Origin: an uncultured Verrucomicrobiota bacterium | Lineage (GTDB): Bacteria > Verrucomicrobiota > Kiritimatiellia > RFP12 > UBA3636 | DNA length: 42,126 nucleotides | Assembly (NCBI GenBank): GCA_949285835.1 | Contig: CASEAR010000020.1 | Location: 1-42,126 of the forward strand | Direction of reading: 5' to 3' | In this document: positions 16,643 to 25,196 of the stretch, piece after piece | How the letters are laid out: the number at the start of each line of letters is the position of its first letter | Numbering within the stretch: the first letter of the stretch is position 1 | Made by a program: the position numbers and the translations under genes | The notes under the pieces: generated by a model | The model's input: the letters and a program-made list of their open reading frames with translations, nothing else | Database searches by the model: none | Told to the model about the DNA's origin: nothing

Positions 16643-18439
16643 ATGAATTCGGATTTGACAACGCAGACGCATATTATACGGCTCCGTTTGCCGGACGGAG
16701 TGCTGACATTGCAAAATGGCGGAATACTCAAGGAAGTGAACGTGGCGTATGAGACGTGCGGCGTTCTTTCCGAGAGACGGGACAATGCAATTTTCATATG
16801 TCACGCGCTTACCGGAGATGCGCACGTCGCCGGACGTCACGCGGGAGACGTAAAGCTGACCGGGTGGTGGTCGAGCATGGTCTGTCCCGGCGGCGGCATA
16901 GACACGGACAAATTTTACGTAGTGTGTGCGAACATTCTGGGCGGATGCTCGGGTACGACGGGGCCGTCTTCCATAAATCCAGACACGGGCGAGCCGTACG
17001 GATCGGCATTCCCGGCGGTGACCGTCGCGGACATAGTGACGGTGCATAAGATGCTGCTCGAGCAGCTTGGCTTCGACGGGGTGTACGCCGTGGTGGGCGG
17101 CAGCTTCGGGGGGATGCAGGCGCTTGAATTCTGCGCCAGATTTCCGGGGTTCGCGAAGAAGTGCATAACGATAGCGTCCGGCGCGAGTCTCACGGCGCAG
17201 GCGCTCGCCTTCGATGTCATAGGCGCGGAGGCCATAAAGCGGGACAAGAACTGGCGCGGCGGGGACTATTACTGCGACGGCAACTCGCCGGTGGATGGGC
17301 TTACTCAGGCCAGACAGCTGGCTCATGTGACGTATTTGTCAAGGGAGCACATGGACAGGAAGTTCGCGAAGCGCTGCCACGGAGACGGTCCGCTGGATGA
17401 AACGGGAGAGATGCCTCCGCCCGGGGTGAGTTTTGAAGGAAGGCCGGGTATTATCAGTTACCTGCGCCATCAGGGAGAGAAATTCATCAGGCGCTTCGAT
17501 GCGAATTCATATCTCAGCATAACCGGCGCCATGGATTCGTACCGTCTGGGAGACGGCTTTGGGAGTCTTACGGAGTCGGTTTCCCGCATAAATTCCAAGA
17601 TGCTGATAGTGGCGCTCAGCGGGGACTGGCTGTTTTATCCGAGTCAGTCCGAGGAGCTTACTTCTGCGATGCTGGAGGCCGGCAAAGACGTGTCGTATTT
17701 CTGCCTGAACGCGCCTGCGGGGCACGATTCGTTTCTGATGGCGTCCGAGATAGGGGATTTGAGACGTGTTGTTTCCGGTTTCCTGACGCGCCTTCCGGAA
17801 AAGCCGGACGGCGGGGATGTGCCTGCCGACGACCGCCGCGATCATGACGAACTCGTCAAGATGCTGCCTGAGGGGGTTCGTTCGGTGCTTGATGTGGCGT
17901 GCGGGGGCGGTTCGCTGATATACCGCATAACGGAGGCATGCAGGGATGTGTCGTGCACGGGCGTGGACATAAACTGCGGTTCCGCGGTGAGTGTGCTCCG
18001 GGCGGGGAGCAACGCGGTGCTTGCCGATGTGGACACGGGGCTCGGGATAATTCCCTCGAACTGTTTCGACTGCGTGGTGCTCAGCGAGAGCCTGCAGGTT
18101 ATGCGCAGGCCGGATCACGTGATAGACGAGATCCTGCGTATAGCTCCGCAGGGGATTGTAAGCTTCCCGAACTTCGGCATGTGGTCGGTGCGGCTGTCGT
18201 TCATGCTCAGGGGCAGGATGCCGAAGACGAGGCGTCTGCCGTACGAATGGTACGACACGCCCAATATTCACCTGTGCACGATAAAAGACTTTTTCGATTA
18301 TTGCAGAGAGCGCAGGATAAAGGTCGAGAAGGTATCGTACATGACGACGCTCACGCTGAGCCGCATTTTCGTGTCTCTCGGGATGAAGAATTTCGGCGCA
18401 AGCCGCGTACTCGTGAAGATAAGCCGCCCCGACGCCTGA
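16643..18439 (+). CDS. metXW: Fused homoserine O-acetyltransferase (MetX) and MetW-like protein
   Basis: One 598-residue protein joins two proteins that are usually encoded separately. Residues 1-about 382 are MetX, an alpha/beta hydrolase that acylates homoserine for methionine synthesis: CHALTGDAH at 53-61, nucleophile Ser154 in GGSFGGMQ, Asp328 in SGDWLFYP and His361 in AGHDSF complete the triad. A linker of about 20 residues rich in Asp, Gly and Pro follows. Residues about 403-598 are MetW: methyltransferase-fold VLDVACGGG at 415-423, then SFPNFG and EWYDTPNIHLCTIKDF. MetW is known to be needed with MetX in some bacteria. Ile codons are mostly ATA. The start ATG at 16643 fits the promoter and has no Shine-Dalgarno. 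Confidence 0.93.
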   Translation: MNSDLTTQTHIIRLRLPDGVLTLQNGGILKEVNVAYETCGVLSERRDNAIFICHALTGDAHVAGRHAGDVKLTGWWSSMVCPGGGIDTDKFYVVCANILGGCSGTTGPSSINPDTGEPYGSAFPAVTVADIVTVHKMLLEQLGFDGVYAVVGGSFGGMQALEFCARFPGFAKKCITIASGASLTAQALAFDVIGAEAIKRDKNWRGGDYYCDGNSPVDGLTQARQLAHVTYLSREHMDRKFAKRCHGDGPLDETGEMPPPGVSFEGRPGIISYLRHQGEKFIRRFDANSYLSITGAMDSYRLGDGFGSLTESVSRINSKMLIVALSGDWLFYPSQSEELTSAMLEAGKDVSYFCLNAPAGHDSFLMASEIGDLRRVVSGFLTRLPEKPDGGDVPADDRRDHDELVKMLPEGVRSVLDVACGGGSLIYRITEACRDVSCTGVDINCGSAVSVLRAGSNAVLADVDTGLGIIPSNCFDCVVLSESLQVMRRPDHVIDEILRIAPQGIVSFPNFGMWSVRLSFMLRGRMPKTRRLPYEWYDTPNIHLCTIKDFFDYCRERRIKVEKVSYMTTLTLSRIFVSLGMKNFGASRVLVKISRPDA

Positions 18440-18464
18440 TTCACGACGCAGGACGGGCGGCCGC

Positions 18465-18944
18465 TTATCCCCAACGCATTGCCGCCGCGAAGATGATGTG
18501 GTTCACGGCGAGCGCGTACAGAGACGCCACTAGATCGTCGATGGTTATTCCGAGGCCGGACGGCAGCGACTGCAGGCGGTAGGCGGGGAATGGTTTGACG
18601 ATGTCCATGAATCTGGCAACGGCGAAGCAGAGCGGCATGAGCCACGCGTGCTGCATCCACTCGCCGTAAAGCCCGAGCATTGCGATGGGGAAAGTGAGGT
18701 ATTCGTCGGCCACGATACGCCCCGGGTCCTTCCCCAGGGAGAGTTCCTTTTCCGCGGCGGTGCAGACCGGCACGCATACGAAGGCGAGAAGGACGCATAC
18801 GGCTATCTGCCCGGCGAGCGGCAGCCGGAGAGCTGTCATTATCCAGACGATGAGGCATCCCAGAAGGCTTCCGACAGTGCCAGGGGCGACGGGCGACAGC
18901 CCCAGACCGAATCCGGTTGCGGCGAAAACAGCGAGCTTACGCAT
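18465..18944 (-). CDS. pgpA: Phosphatidylglycerophosphatase A family protein
   Basis: PgpA removes phosphate from phosphatidylglycerophosphate to make phosphatidylglycerol in the inner membrane. The 159-residue protein shows the family pattern: an N-terminal G.GLSPVAPGTVGSL segment (about 12-27), membrane segments at about 28-60 and 85-110, the acidic motif DPGRIVADEYLTF, then FMDIVKPFPA and a terminal IDDLVAS. Asp and Glu in these motifs probably bind the metal. The start ATG at 18944 has AAGGA-like sequence upstream and overlaps the end of maf by 8 bases. It is the last gene of the rpe-lepA-maf-pgpA operon and converges on metXW with a 25-base gap. Confidence 0.9.
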   Translation of the reverse strand: MRKLAVFAATGFGLGLSPVAPGTVGSLLGCLIVWIMTALRLPLAGQIAVCVLLAFVCVPVCTAAEKELSLGKDPGRIVADEYLTFPIAMLGLYGEWMQHAWLMPLCFAVARFMDIVKPFPAYRLQSLPSGLGITIDDLVASLYALAVNHIIFAAAMRWG

Positions 18945-19554
18945 ATAAACTTCCTTCTCGTTTGAAATAGCCGTGCGCGGCGAGCCATTCGCCGAGGAGT
19001 TCGCACGGCAGTCCGGCGATATTTGAGAAAGAGCCGGAGCACGAGGCGATAAGTTCCCTTGAGGAATCGCTGATGTCGTACGCCCCGGCCTTGTCCATCG
19101 GGTTTACTTGTGAAATGCAGCGCGCCACCTCCGCCGCCCCGTAACTGCGGAAAGATACCGACGAGGCGGCGGTAAAAGTCTGAGTTGGGGAATGTGGCGG
19201 CGACACTGCTATAGATGTGAACACGGTCTGCGTCCTGCCGCTGTAGGAGAGCAGCATGGCCTCCGCTTCTTCAAGCGACGCCGGTTTGCCGAGGACGGTC
19301 CCGTTGAAAAATACGACGGTATCCGCGGCGAGTATCCATTCGGAAGCGCCGAAAGCCGCAAATGCCGCCGAGTGTTTTTCCAGAGCGTTTCTCAGGGATG
19401 TTTTCACCGGGTCGTGCGGATCACAGCGTTCTTCCGACCCGGTGTTCCACGCGCGAAAGCGCACACCCATACTCCGGAGCAGCGCATGTCTCCTGGGGGA
19501 TGCGGTTGCGGCGATGATTTCCGGCAGCGTCGGCACTGCAATGCTGTCCGTCAT
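18937..19554 (-). CDS. maf: Maf family nucleotide pyrophosphatase
   Basis: Maf proteins hydrolyse non-canonical or modified nucleoside triphosphates such as dTTP/UTP or m7GTP. The 205-residue protein has the N-terminal ATASPRRHALL (about 15-25), the catalytic Asp in LAADTVV, GKPASLEEAEAML, and a late DKAGAYDI, all standard. The ATG at 19554 is preceded by GGAG with 7-base spacing and begins 1 base after the lepA stop codon, so it is translated with lepA. It overlaps pgpA by 8 bases. Longer readings upstream would run into lepA and lack family similarity. Substrate subclass (YhdE- or YceF-like) cannot be assigned by eye. Confidence 0.92.
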   Translation of the reverse strand: MTDSIAVPTLPEIIAATASPRRHALLRSMGVRFRAWNTGSEERCDPHDPVKTSLRNALEKHSAAFAAFGASEWILAADTVVFFNGTVLGKPASLEEAEAMLLSYSGRTQTVFTSIAVSPPHSPTQTFTAASSVSFRSYGAAEVARCISQVNPMDKAGAYDISDSSRELIASCSGSFSNIAGLPCELLGEWLAAHGYFKREGSLYA

Positions 19555-19555
19555 A

Positions 19556-21361
19556 TCAGTTCTCCGTGTTGCTCCTGAGGACGGATACGAAGGCCTCCTG
19601 CGGGACATTTACAGTGCCGCACTGTTTCATTCGTTTTTTGCCTTCCTTCTGTTTGTTCAGGAGCTTCTGTTTGCGCGTGACGTCTCCTCCGTACAATTTG
19701 GCGGTGACGTCCTTGCGGAACGGCCTTATATCCTCTCTGGCGATAATGGTTCTGCCTATTGCCGCCTGAACCGGTATTTTGAACATATGCGGCGGAATGG
19801 CGTCTTTAAGCGCCGCGCAGATCTGGCGTCCGCGGGCGACTGCCCGGTCTCGGTGAACCATGCATGAGAATGCGTCGACGGCTTCGCCGTTCAGCAGGAT
19901 GTCCATTCGGACGATGTCGCTCGTCCTGCTGCCGCAGTACTCGTAGTCCATTGATGCGTAGCCGCGCGACACGCTTTTGAGCGTATCGTTGAAATCAATG
20001 AGTATTTCGTTGAGGGGCAGAATGCATGTAAGTATCACCCGCACGCCGTCGAGGCTGTCGGTTTTGTCCACGGAGCCGCGGTGTTCCATGACAATGCGCA
20101 TGATGTCGCCTATATATTCGGACGGGGTGATGATTGTGGCCTTTATGAGCGGCTCCTCAATGTATTCTATCCGCGTGGGATCCGGCATTCTGGACGGATT
20201 GTCCACCTCGATCTCGCTGCCGTCGCGGCAGTGTATCCTGTATACCACCGCGGGGTGCGTGGAGATGACGTCGCAGTTGAATTCCCTGCGGAGCCTTTCC
20301 TGCACAATTTCCATATGAAGGAGCCCGAGGAAGCCGCATCTGAATCCGAACCCGAGCGCCACGGACGATTCCGGATGATACGTGAATGCGGCGTCATTAA
20401 GCTGAAGTTTTTCAAGGGAAGTCCGGACTTTTTCGTACTCATCCGTGGATACTGGGTAAATCCCGCAGAACACCATCGGCCTGACCTCGCGGAAGCCGGG
20501 CAGCGGCTCTTCGGCCGCTTCGGTGCGGCCTGTGACAGTGTCGCCGATGCGCACGTCTCCCGGGTCTTTCAGGGTACCGATTACATAACCGACCATGCCT
20601 GCGGACAGAGAAGCGGTCGGCTTCATCTGCGGCGAGAAGATGCCCACTTCCTTAACCTGCGTCGTCATTCCTGTGCCCATGAAGCGCACGTAGTCGCCTG
20701 TGCGTATGACGCCGTCCACGATGCGTATGTACGCGATTACTCCGCGGTAAACGTCGTATACGCTATCGAAAATTATGGCGCGCAGGGGCCCTTCGGGGTG
20801 GTCGGACTTTGGCGGGGGAGTTCTGGAGATGATCATCTCCATAAGTTCCGGCACCCCGGCGCCCGTCTTTGAGGACACCATGCCGCAGTTGTCCATCGGA
20901 ATGGCCAGCGCCTCCTCAACCTGCCTTTTGCAGGAAGGCACGTCTGCGCTCGGGAGGTCGATTTTGTTTAGAACCGGGATTATCTCGAGGTTGCTTTCGA
21001 CGGCCAGATACGTGTTGGCGACGGTCTGCGCCTGCACGCCCTGTGCCGCGTCCACCAGAAGCACGGCGGACTCGCATGCCGCCATGGACCGCGAAACTTC
21101 GTACGTGAAATCCACGTGTCCGGGGGTGTCTATGAGGTTGAGCAGGTATGTTTTGCCGTCGGAAGCCGTATAGCTCATGGAGACGGGGTGGGATTTTATC
21201 GTTATGCCGCGTTCCCGTTCCAGATCCATTGAGTCGAGGAGCTGGTCGTGGAATACCCTTTCGTCCACGGATTTCGTCAGCTGCATGATTCTGTCCGCGA
21301 GGGTGGATTTGCCGTGGTCGATATGGGCTATTATGCAGAAATTACGTATTAGTTCTAACAT
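19556..21361 (-). CDS. lepA: Elongation factor 4 (LepA)
   Basis: LepA is a translational GTPase that acts on ribosomes during initiation and stalled elongation. The 601-residue length is normal. The GTPase motifs are all present: AHIDHGKST at about 12-20, RERGITIK in switch I region, DTPGHVDF, and NKIDLPSAD. The LepA-specific C-terminal domain follows, with SRGYASMDYEY and the final KRMKQCGTVNVPQEAF stretch. The ATG at 21361 lies within the end of rpe (7-base overlap). It sits between rpe and maf in a tightly packed operon. Confidence 0.97.
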   Translation of the reverse strand: MLELIRNFCIIAHIDHGKSTLADRIMQLTKSVDERVFHDQLLDSMDLERERGITIKSHPVSMSYTASDGKTYLLNLIDTPGHVDFTYEVSRSMAACESAVLLVDAAQGVQAQTVANTYLAVESNLEIIPVLNKIDLPSADVPSCKRQVEEALAIPMDNCGMVSSKTGAGVPELMEMIISRTPPPKSDHPEGPLRAIIFDSVYDVYRGVIAYIRIVDGVIRTGDYVRFMGTGMTTQVKEVGIFSPQMKPTASLSAGMVGYVIGTLKDPGDVRIGDTVTGRTEAAEEPLPGFREVRPMVFCGIYPVSTDEYEKVRTSLEKLQLNDAAFTYHPESSVALGFGFRCGFLGLLHMEIVQERLRREFNCDVISTHPAVVYRIHCRDGSEIEVDNPSRMPDPTRIEYIEEPLIKATIITPSEYIGDIMRIVMEHRGSVDKTDSLDGVRVILTCILPLNEILIDFNDTLKSVSRGYASMDYEYCGSRTSDIVRMDILLNGEAVDAFSCMVHRDRAVARGRQICAALKDAIPPHMFKIPVQAAIGRTIIAREDIRPFRKDVTAKLYGGDVTRKQKLLNKQKEGKKRMKQCGTVNVPQEAFVSVLRSNTEN

Positions 21362-22047
21362 GTCTGTGGGTTATTGTGGGTGCGCGCCGAGTCTGCGAGG
21401 CGCCTGAGCGTTTCCGTTTCGTGTTTCATGTCTGCGGCTTTGTAGAGAGCCGTTCCTGCGACGAAAGCGTCGACGCCTGCCGCCGCGCATTCCGGAATCG
21501 TTTCCCTGCATATGCCGCCGTCCGCCATGATGCTTATATCTGCGTATCCCGCAGCGTCGACGGCTCGCCTGAGCAGGGTTATTTCCGGAAGAGGTTCCCG
21601 CATGAACTTCTGCCCTCCGTAACCGGGGAAAACCGTCATCTGCAGAATTTCGCTGACAAGGCCAAGATAAGGAAGAGCCGCCGTATGCGGCGTGAGCGGG
21701 TTGAGCACCAGAGCGGGTTTCGCGCCGGCCGAGCGTATTTTGCGAAGCAGCGCCGCCACGTCGCACGACGATTCCACATGTATCTGCACGGTGTCTGCTC
21801 CGGCGTCGATGAACCTCTGCGCATACAAGTCCGGACGCGACAGCATCAGGTGGACGTTGAGCGGCAGGTCAGTGGTCCTTGCCGCCAGCTCGACCACGGC
21901 TGGCCCGAAACTTATGTTGGGTACAAACTCGCCGTCCATTATGTCGAGGTGCAAGGCATCCGCTCCGGCATCGGCGGCGCGTTTGATCTCGTCCGACAGA
22001 CGGCCAAAATCCGCGGCGAGCAGAGAAGGTAGTATTCTTGTACGCAT
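21355..22047 (-). CDS. rpe: Ribulose-phosphate 3-epimerase
   Basis: Rpe interconverts ribulose 5-phosphate and xylulose 5-phosphate in the pentose phosphate pathway. The 230-residue TIM barrel shows PSLLAADFGRL at about 7-17, the metal and catalytic HLDIMDGEFVPN, NVHLM, MTVFPGYGGQKFM (usually VNPGFGGQ) and MADGGI. The frame stays open 96 codons further upstream, but the ATG at 22047 is the family start; the promoter at 22055-22083 would put the transcript start almost on this ATG, and there is only a weak GGCGG in front. It overlaps lepA by 7 bases and heads the rpe-lepA-maf-pgpA operon. Confidence 0.95.
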   Translation of the reverse strand: MRTRILPSLLAADFGRLSDEIKRAADAGADALHLDIMDGEFVPNISFGPAVVELAARTTDLPLNVHLMLSRPDLYAQRFIDAGADTVQIHVESSCDVAALLRKIRSAGAKPALVLNPLTPHTAALPYLGLVSEILQMTVFPGYGGQKFMREPLPEITLLRRAVDAAGYADISIMADGGICRETIPECAAAGVDAFVAGTALYKAADMKHETETLRRLADSARTHNNPQTC

Positions 22048-22054
22048 GCCGCCG

Positions 22055-22083
22055 ATATTGCCACAAAAACGCTTGAAAATCAA
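22055..22083 (-). promoter_or_regulatory. Candidate promoter of rpe, nearly leaderless
   Basis: Minus-strand TTGATT (22078-22083) and CAATAT (22055-22060), 17 bases apart. The predicted start is at about 22048, next to the ATG at 22047. The -10 box is weak. Confidence 0.4.
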
Positions 22084-22450
22084 TCTTTGCGCGGATGCGT
22101 TTGCGCGACGCCGTACGGCAGACTCCATACAGCAGCTTCCGCCTTTCAGACCGGCGGAAGAGATTTCTTTTCGAGAGCGTTTGCCCGCGTGTGCGCCGCC
22201 GCATCCTCCGGAGAGGCGGGTTACCCATCCAGCGGAAACATACAATTGCAGTGCTTTTTCTCCTGTGTTTTCCGGCGGCGCGGAAATTCCCCCGCAACCC
22301 GGAAGGCTAACCGGTATGCGGGCCGCTCCCTCCATGTTCGGCGTGTTCTCCTGCTGCGCGAGGCCGGATGTTGACGCAAAAGCCGCAATGGGAACGGAAA
22401 ACGCCTTTTTGAAAAGCTTTCACGCTCCGCTTGACCGGTCTGCCGGACGG
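22084..22450. other. Non-coding stretch between FAD oxidoreductase and rpe
   Basis: No supported gene. It contains a perfect 8-bp inverted repeat CTTCCGCC/GGCGGAAG with a 9-base loop at 22136-22160; no long T-run follows on either strand, so it is not a clear terminator. Both flanking genes run on the minus strand, so this is the 3' end region of the FAD gene and the upstream region of rpe. Confidence 0.45.
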
Positions 22451-25111
22451 CTAAGCCCCCGCGAAAATGCAGTAAACAGCCTGAAGGCTCTTTTTGTACG
22501 AATCAAGCACTTTTGCCGCGGTTTCTGAGCCGGGATCGCAAGCCTCCAGAGCGCGGGCAAGGTATATTTCTTTGAGCTGACTGTTGCGGTACGTGTTGTC
22601 GTTGTAATCAGGGCGGTTGGCCCGGAGCGAGTCCTTCATTGTGAGGATTGCGTGTCCGCGCATTCCCGGAGATGTGAGTAATTTCTCCAGGAAAGGTGCG
22701 GCCTGCGGGACGGGATGTCTGTTGAGCGCCAGAAAAACGGCTCTGAAATGCGAGAATGCGGCGTCCGGCTGCAGCGTTTTTATCTTCTCGAGCATCACGT
22801 CAGCATCGCCGCCTGCGTAAGCGAGCGCCACGATTTTGGCGTCGAGAGGGCTCATGGAGAGCCCGAATTGGCTCATTCCCTTGTAGTTCCAGCCTTCATC
22901 CCATTGCGAACTGGCCACAGCGAGCGCGATTGTTTCGCGTCCGGAACTGTCCCCGAGGAAGGCCAGAATCATTGCCGCGCGGCAGTCTCCTCCATCCTTT
23001 TCGAGCCGTGCCTTCATTTCCGGGATCGCGGATCTTGGATTTGCGAAAGCGGCGGAAACTTCATGGAGCTTGTCGGGCTGTCCTTCCGGGGCGAAGGAGT
23101 CTTCCTCCTCAAGTATTTTCTCCGGCAGGATTCCTTTTTTTACGAGGAGCTTCTGGATGGCGCGGATGTTGATCTGTCTGACGGGGATTTTCCCTGATAC
23201 GGCCGCGTGGGCGACGAGTCCGGCGGCATATCCCTCGTTCTGTATATCCGGTTGCATCCGTATGAGCGGCATGCAGTCGCGATGGGCGCTTACCGCGAGG
23301 CCGGTGACGGCGACTCCGTCAAGACCTTCCGGGAGCAGCGCCCGCAGCGGAATTCTGGCGAATCTCGGCTCTCTGTCGGGCGGCTCCGCAAAGAAAATCG
23401 GGTGAGTTACGAATCCGTGAGAGTCAAAGTTGCTCAGTCCTATGGTGATTGTGTCGGAGAACGTTCTGGCGGCGAAGAAGTCTTGCGGCTGCAGCACCAT
23501 GTCGCCGATTATCCGCCTGCGTTCCCTTGTGCAAGGTATCTGCACGATGTCAAAGCTGTCTGTGTATTTGTCCCGTGCGGCGACGTGCGCCGCGGTGGTG
23601 TTGAGCACATCGCTGTCCAGAATGAAGGTGAAGTCGGTGTTGGAATAATTGCGTTCTATGGCTATGGGGGACTGTCCCGCGCCCTGTATAGCGGCTTCGT
23701 CCGTACCGCACGTCATGATTCCGGCTCCGGCGGCCGCGGCGAAATCGGAGTTGCCGGATGCGTCGACGACAAAGCCGGATGTTATGATCCCGGCTCCCCA
23801 CGGGCTGACGACCGCGGCTCCGCAAGCCCGCGAGCCATCCATGGCAGCCGCCACGGTCATGGTGTCGAATATCATATCCACGCCGGTTTCAAGCATTTTT
23901 TTCATGAACCACTGGTTCTTCCAGAAGACGTCGAACGAACCCTGAGACACATCGAACTTCGGGTTCGGAGCCATCTTAGATATTTCGGAGTCCATTTCGG
24001 CTGTGAAGCCCACGCGGTTGCCGTGATAGTAGTGCCCGAGGTGTCCGGCGAGCATAACTCCGCCGGTAACACGCAGATTCTCCGCGCAGATGACGTGCGA
24101 ACCTGATTCCGCGGCTGATATCGCCGCCGGGGCGCCGGCCGTTCCGGCTCCGCACACGAAAATGCCGCATGATGCGATTTGCGGAAGCGAATTAAGCTCG
24201 AACGGCAGCCGGGGGCAATCGCGGAAGCGGAAGTATTCGTCCTTGCGGACGACGTCGAAGCCGAGGTCTCCGGACTTGCCGCCGAAACCAGCAGCTTCGG
24301 GCTTCGGCAGGCTTTTCACCATAGCGGCTATACGGCGCGCGTCAAACTGCCCGCCGTAAAAAACCGGGATTTCCGGTGAAGGCTCGTATCCGTCCGCCGG
24401 TCCGCATTTGAGGTCCGTGATAACTTCATGCGCGAAGGCGAGCCCGTCTCCCGCCCATGCGTTTACGCGGAACGTATTCGTTGCGCGCATGTATTCGAAT
24501 ATGTCTCCAGTTTCAAAGTGTGCCGCCCCGGAGACTTCAAACATGGGGAAAGAGAACTTCCCCAGTTTTTCTATTTTCCCTGGAAGCTCCCGCACGGACA
24601 TTCCTTCCGCAGCAGCACCCGCCGCGCCGGCGGTGTAGAGCGTGAGCTTCGCGTCGCCGGGCACAAATGGCTTCATCGGCACTCCGGCCATGCGTGAGAA
24701 TACGGCGTGCCGTGTGTCGTCCGCCACGATTTTGGCGCTTACTGCATGGAAGCCGCTTTTCCCCGCGAACAGGCATCCGCAAACCCGACCCGCCGCATCT
24801 CTCATTGCGGTTACGGGACGGACATCGAAAAGGAAGTCTATTCCGGCGTCGATTACTTGTTTGTCAAGCACGCGTTTTATCTCAGACGGCCACAGAATGG
24901 CGTCAGTGCCGAAAATCTCCACGAAGTCTGCGCTCTTCTCGCTCTGGAGGTCGAGCGTAGCACAGATATCCTCTCCGAAAAATGAATATGAAGAGGCGAT
25001 CCGGACGGAGAGTCCGCGTTTTTTCAGTTCGAGAGCCGTCTTTACGGCGCGCACCGTGCCGCCGATTATGAGGACGTCTGTCTGGTCTATAATAGGGACT
25101 TGAATCAGCAT
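22451..25111 (-). CDS. Large FAD-dependent oxidoreductase with two dinucleotide-binding segments and a C-terminal helical region
   Basis: An 886-residue protein of the FAD-dependent oxidoreductase type common in Planctomycetes and Lentisphaerae. Residues 11-40 form a first Rossmann segment, TDVLIIGGTVRAV, in which the third Gly of GxGxxG is replaced. A second, canonical segment, GIFVCGAGTAGAPAA, follows at about 316-330, then VTGGVMLAGHLGHYYHGNRVG, typical of the family. About residues 690-886 are alpha-helical and look like HEAT-type repeats. No signal peptide or membrane segment is seen, so it is probably cytoplasmic. The ATG at 25111 has AAGGA 8 bases upstream, after a short A/T-rich spacer. 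The substrate is unknown. Neighbours give no metabolic clue. Confidence 0.8.
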   Translation of the reverse strand: MLIQVPIIDQTDVLIIGGTVRAVKTALELKKRGLSVRIASSYSFFGEDICATLDLQSEKSADFVEIFGTDAILWPSEIKRVLDKQVIDAGIDFLFDVRPVTAMRDAAGRVCGCLFAGKSGFHAVSAKIVADDTRHAVFSRMAGVPMKPFVPGDAKLTLYTAGAAGAAAEGMSVRELPGKIEKLGKFSFPMFEVSGAAHFETGDIFEYMRATNTFRVNAWAGDGLAFAHEVITDLKCGPADGYEPSPEIPVFYGGQFDARRIAAMVKSLPKPEAAGFGGKSGDLGFDVVRKDEYFRFRDCPRLPFELNSLPQIASCGIFVCGAGTAGAPAAISAAESGSHVICAENLRVTGGVMLAGHLGHYYHGNRVGFTAEMDSEISKMAPNPKFDVSQGSFDVFWKNQWFMKKMLETGVDMIFDTMTVAAAMDGSRACGAAVVSPWGAGIITSGFVVDASGNSDFAAAAGAGIMTCGTDEAAIQGAGQSPIAIERNYSNTDFTFILDSDVLNTTAAHVAARDKYTDSFDIVQIPCTRERRRIIGDMVLQPQDFFAARTFSDTITIGLSNFDSHGFVTHPIFFAEPPDREPRFARIPLRALLPEGLDGVAVTGLAVSAHRDCMPLIRMQPDIQNEGYAAGLVAHAAVSGKIPVRQINIRAIQKLLVKKGILPEKILEEEDSFAPEGQPDKLHEVSAAFANPRSAIPEMKARLEKDGGDCRAAMILAFLGDSSGRETIALAVASSQWDEGWNYKGMSQFGLSMSPLDAKIVALAYAGGDADVMLEKIKTLQPDAAFSHFRAVFLALNRHPVPQAAPFLEKLLTSPGMRGHAILTMKDSLRANRPDYNDNTYRNSQLKEIYLARALEACDPGSETAAKVLDSYKKSLQAVYCIFAGA

Positions 25112-25196
25112 GTGAAGGGTTCCTTGCAGTACGAAATTTTATTTTATGCGGTGAAAAATTCCAGCCGGCGGTCTCCTCCGGGTACGGGGCCGCAGC

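Noticed and set aside
22136..22160. 8-bp hairpin as a terminator or riboswitch part between the FAD oxidoreductase gene and rpe
   Set aside because: No T-run directly follows on either strand and no known riboswitch motif surrounds it; kept only as a note on the spacer.
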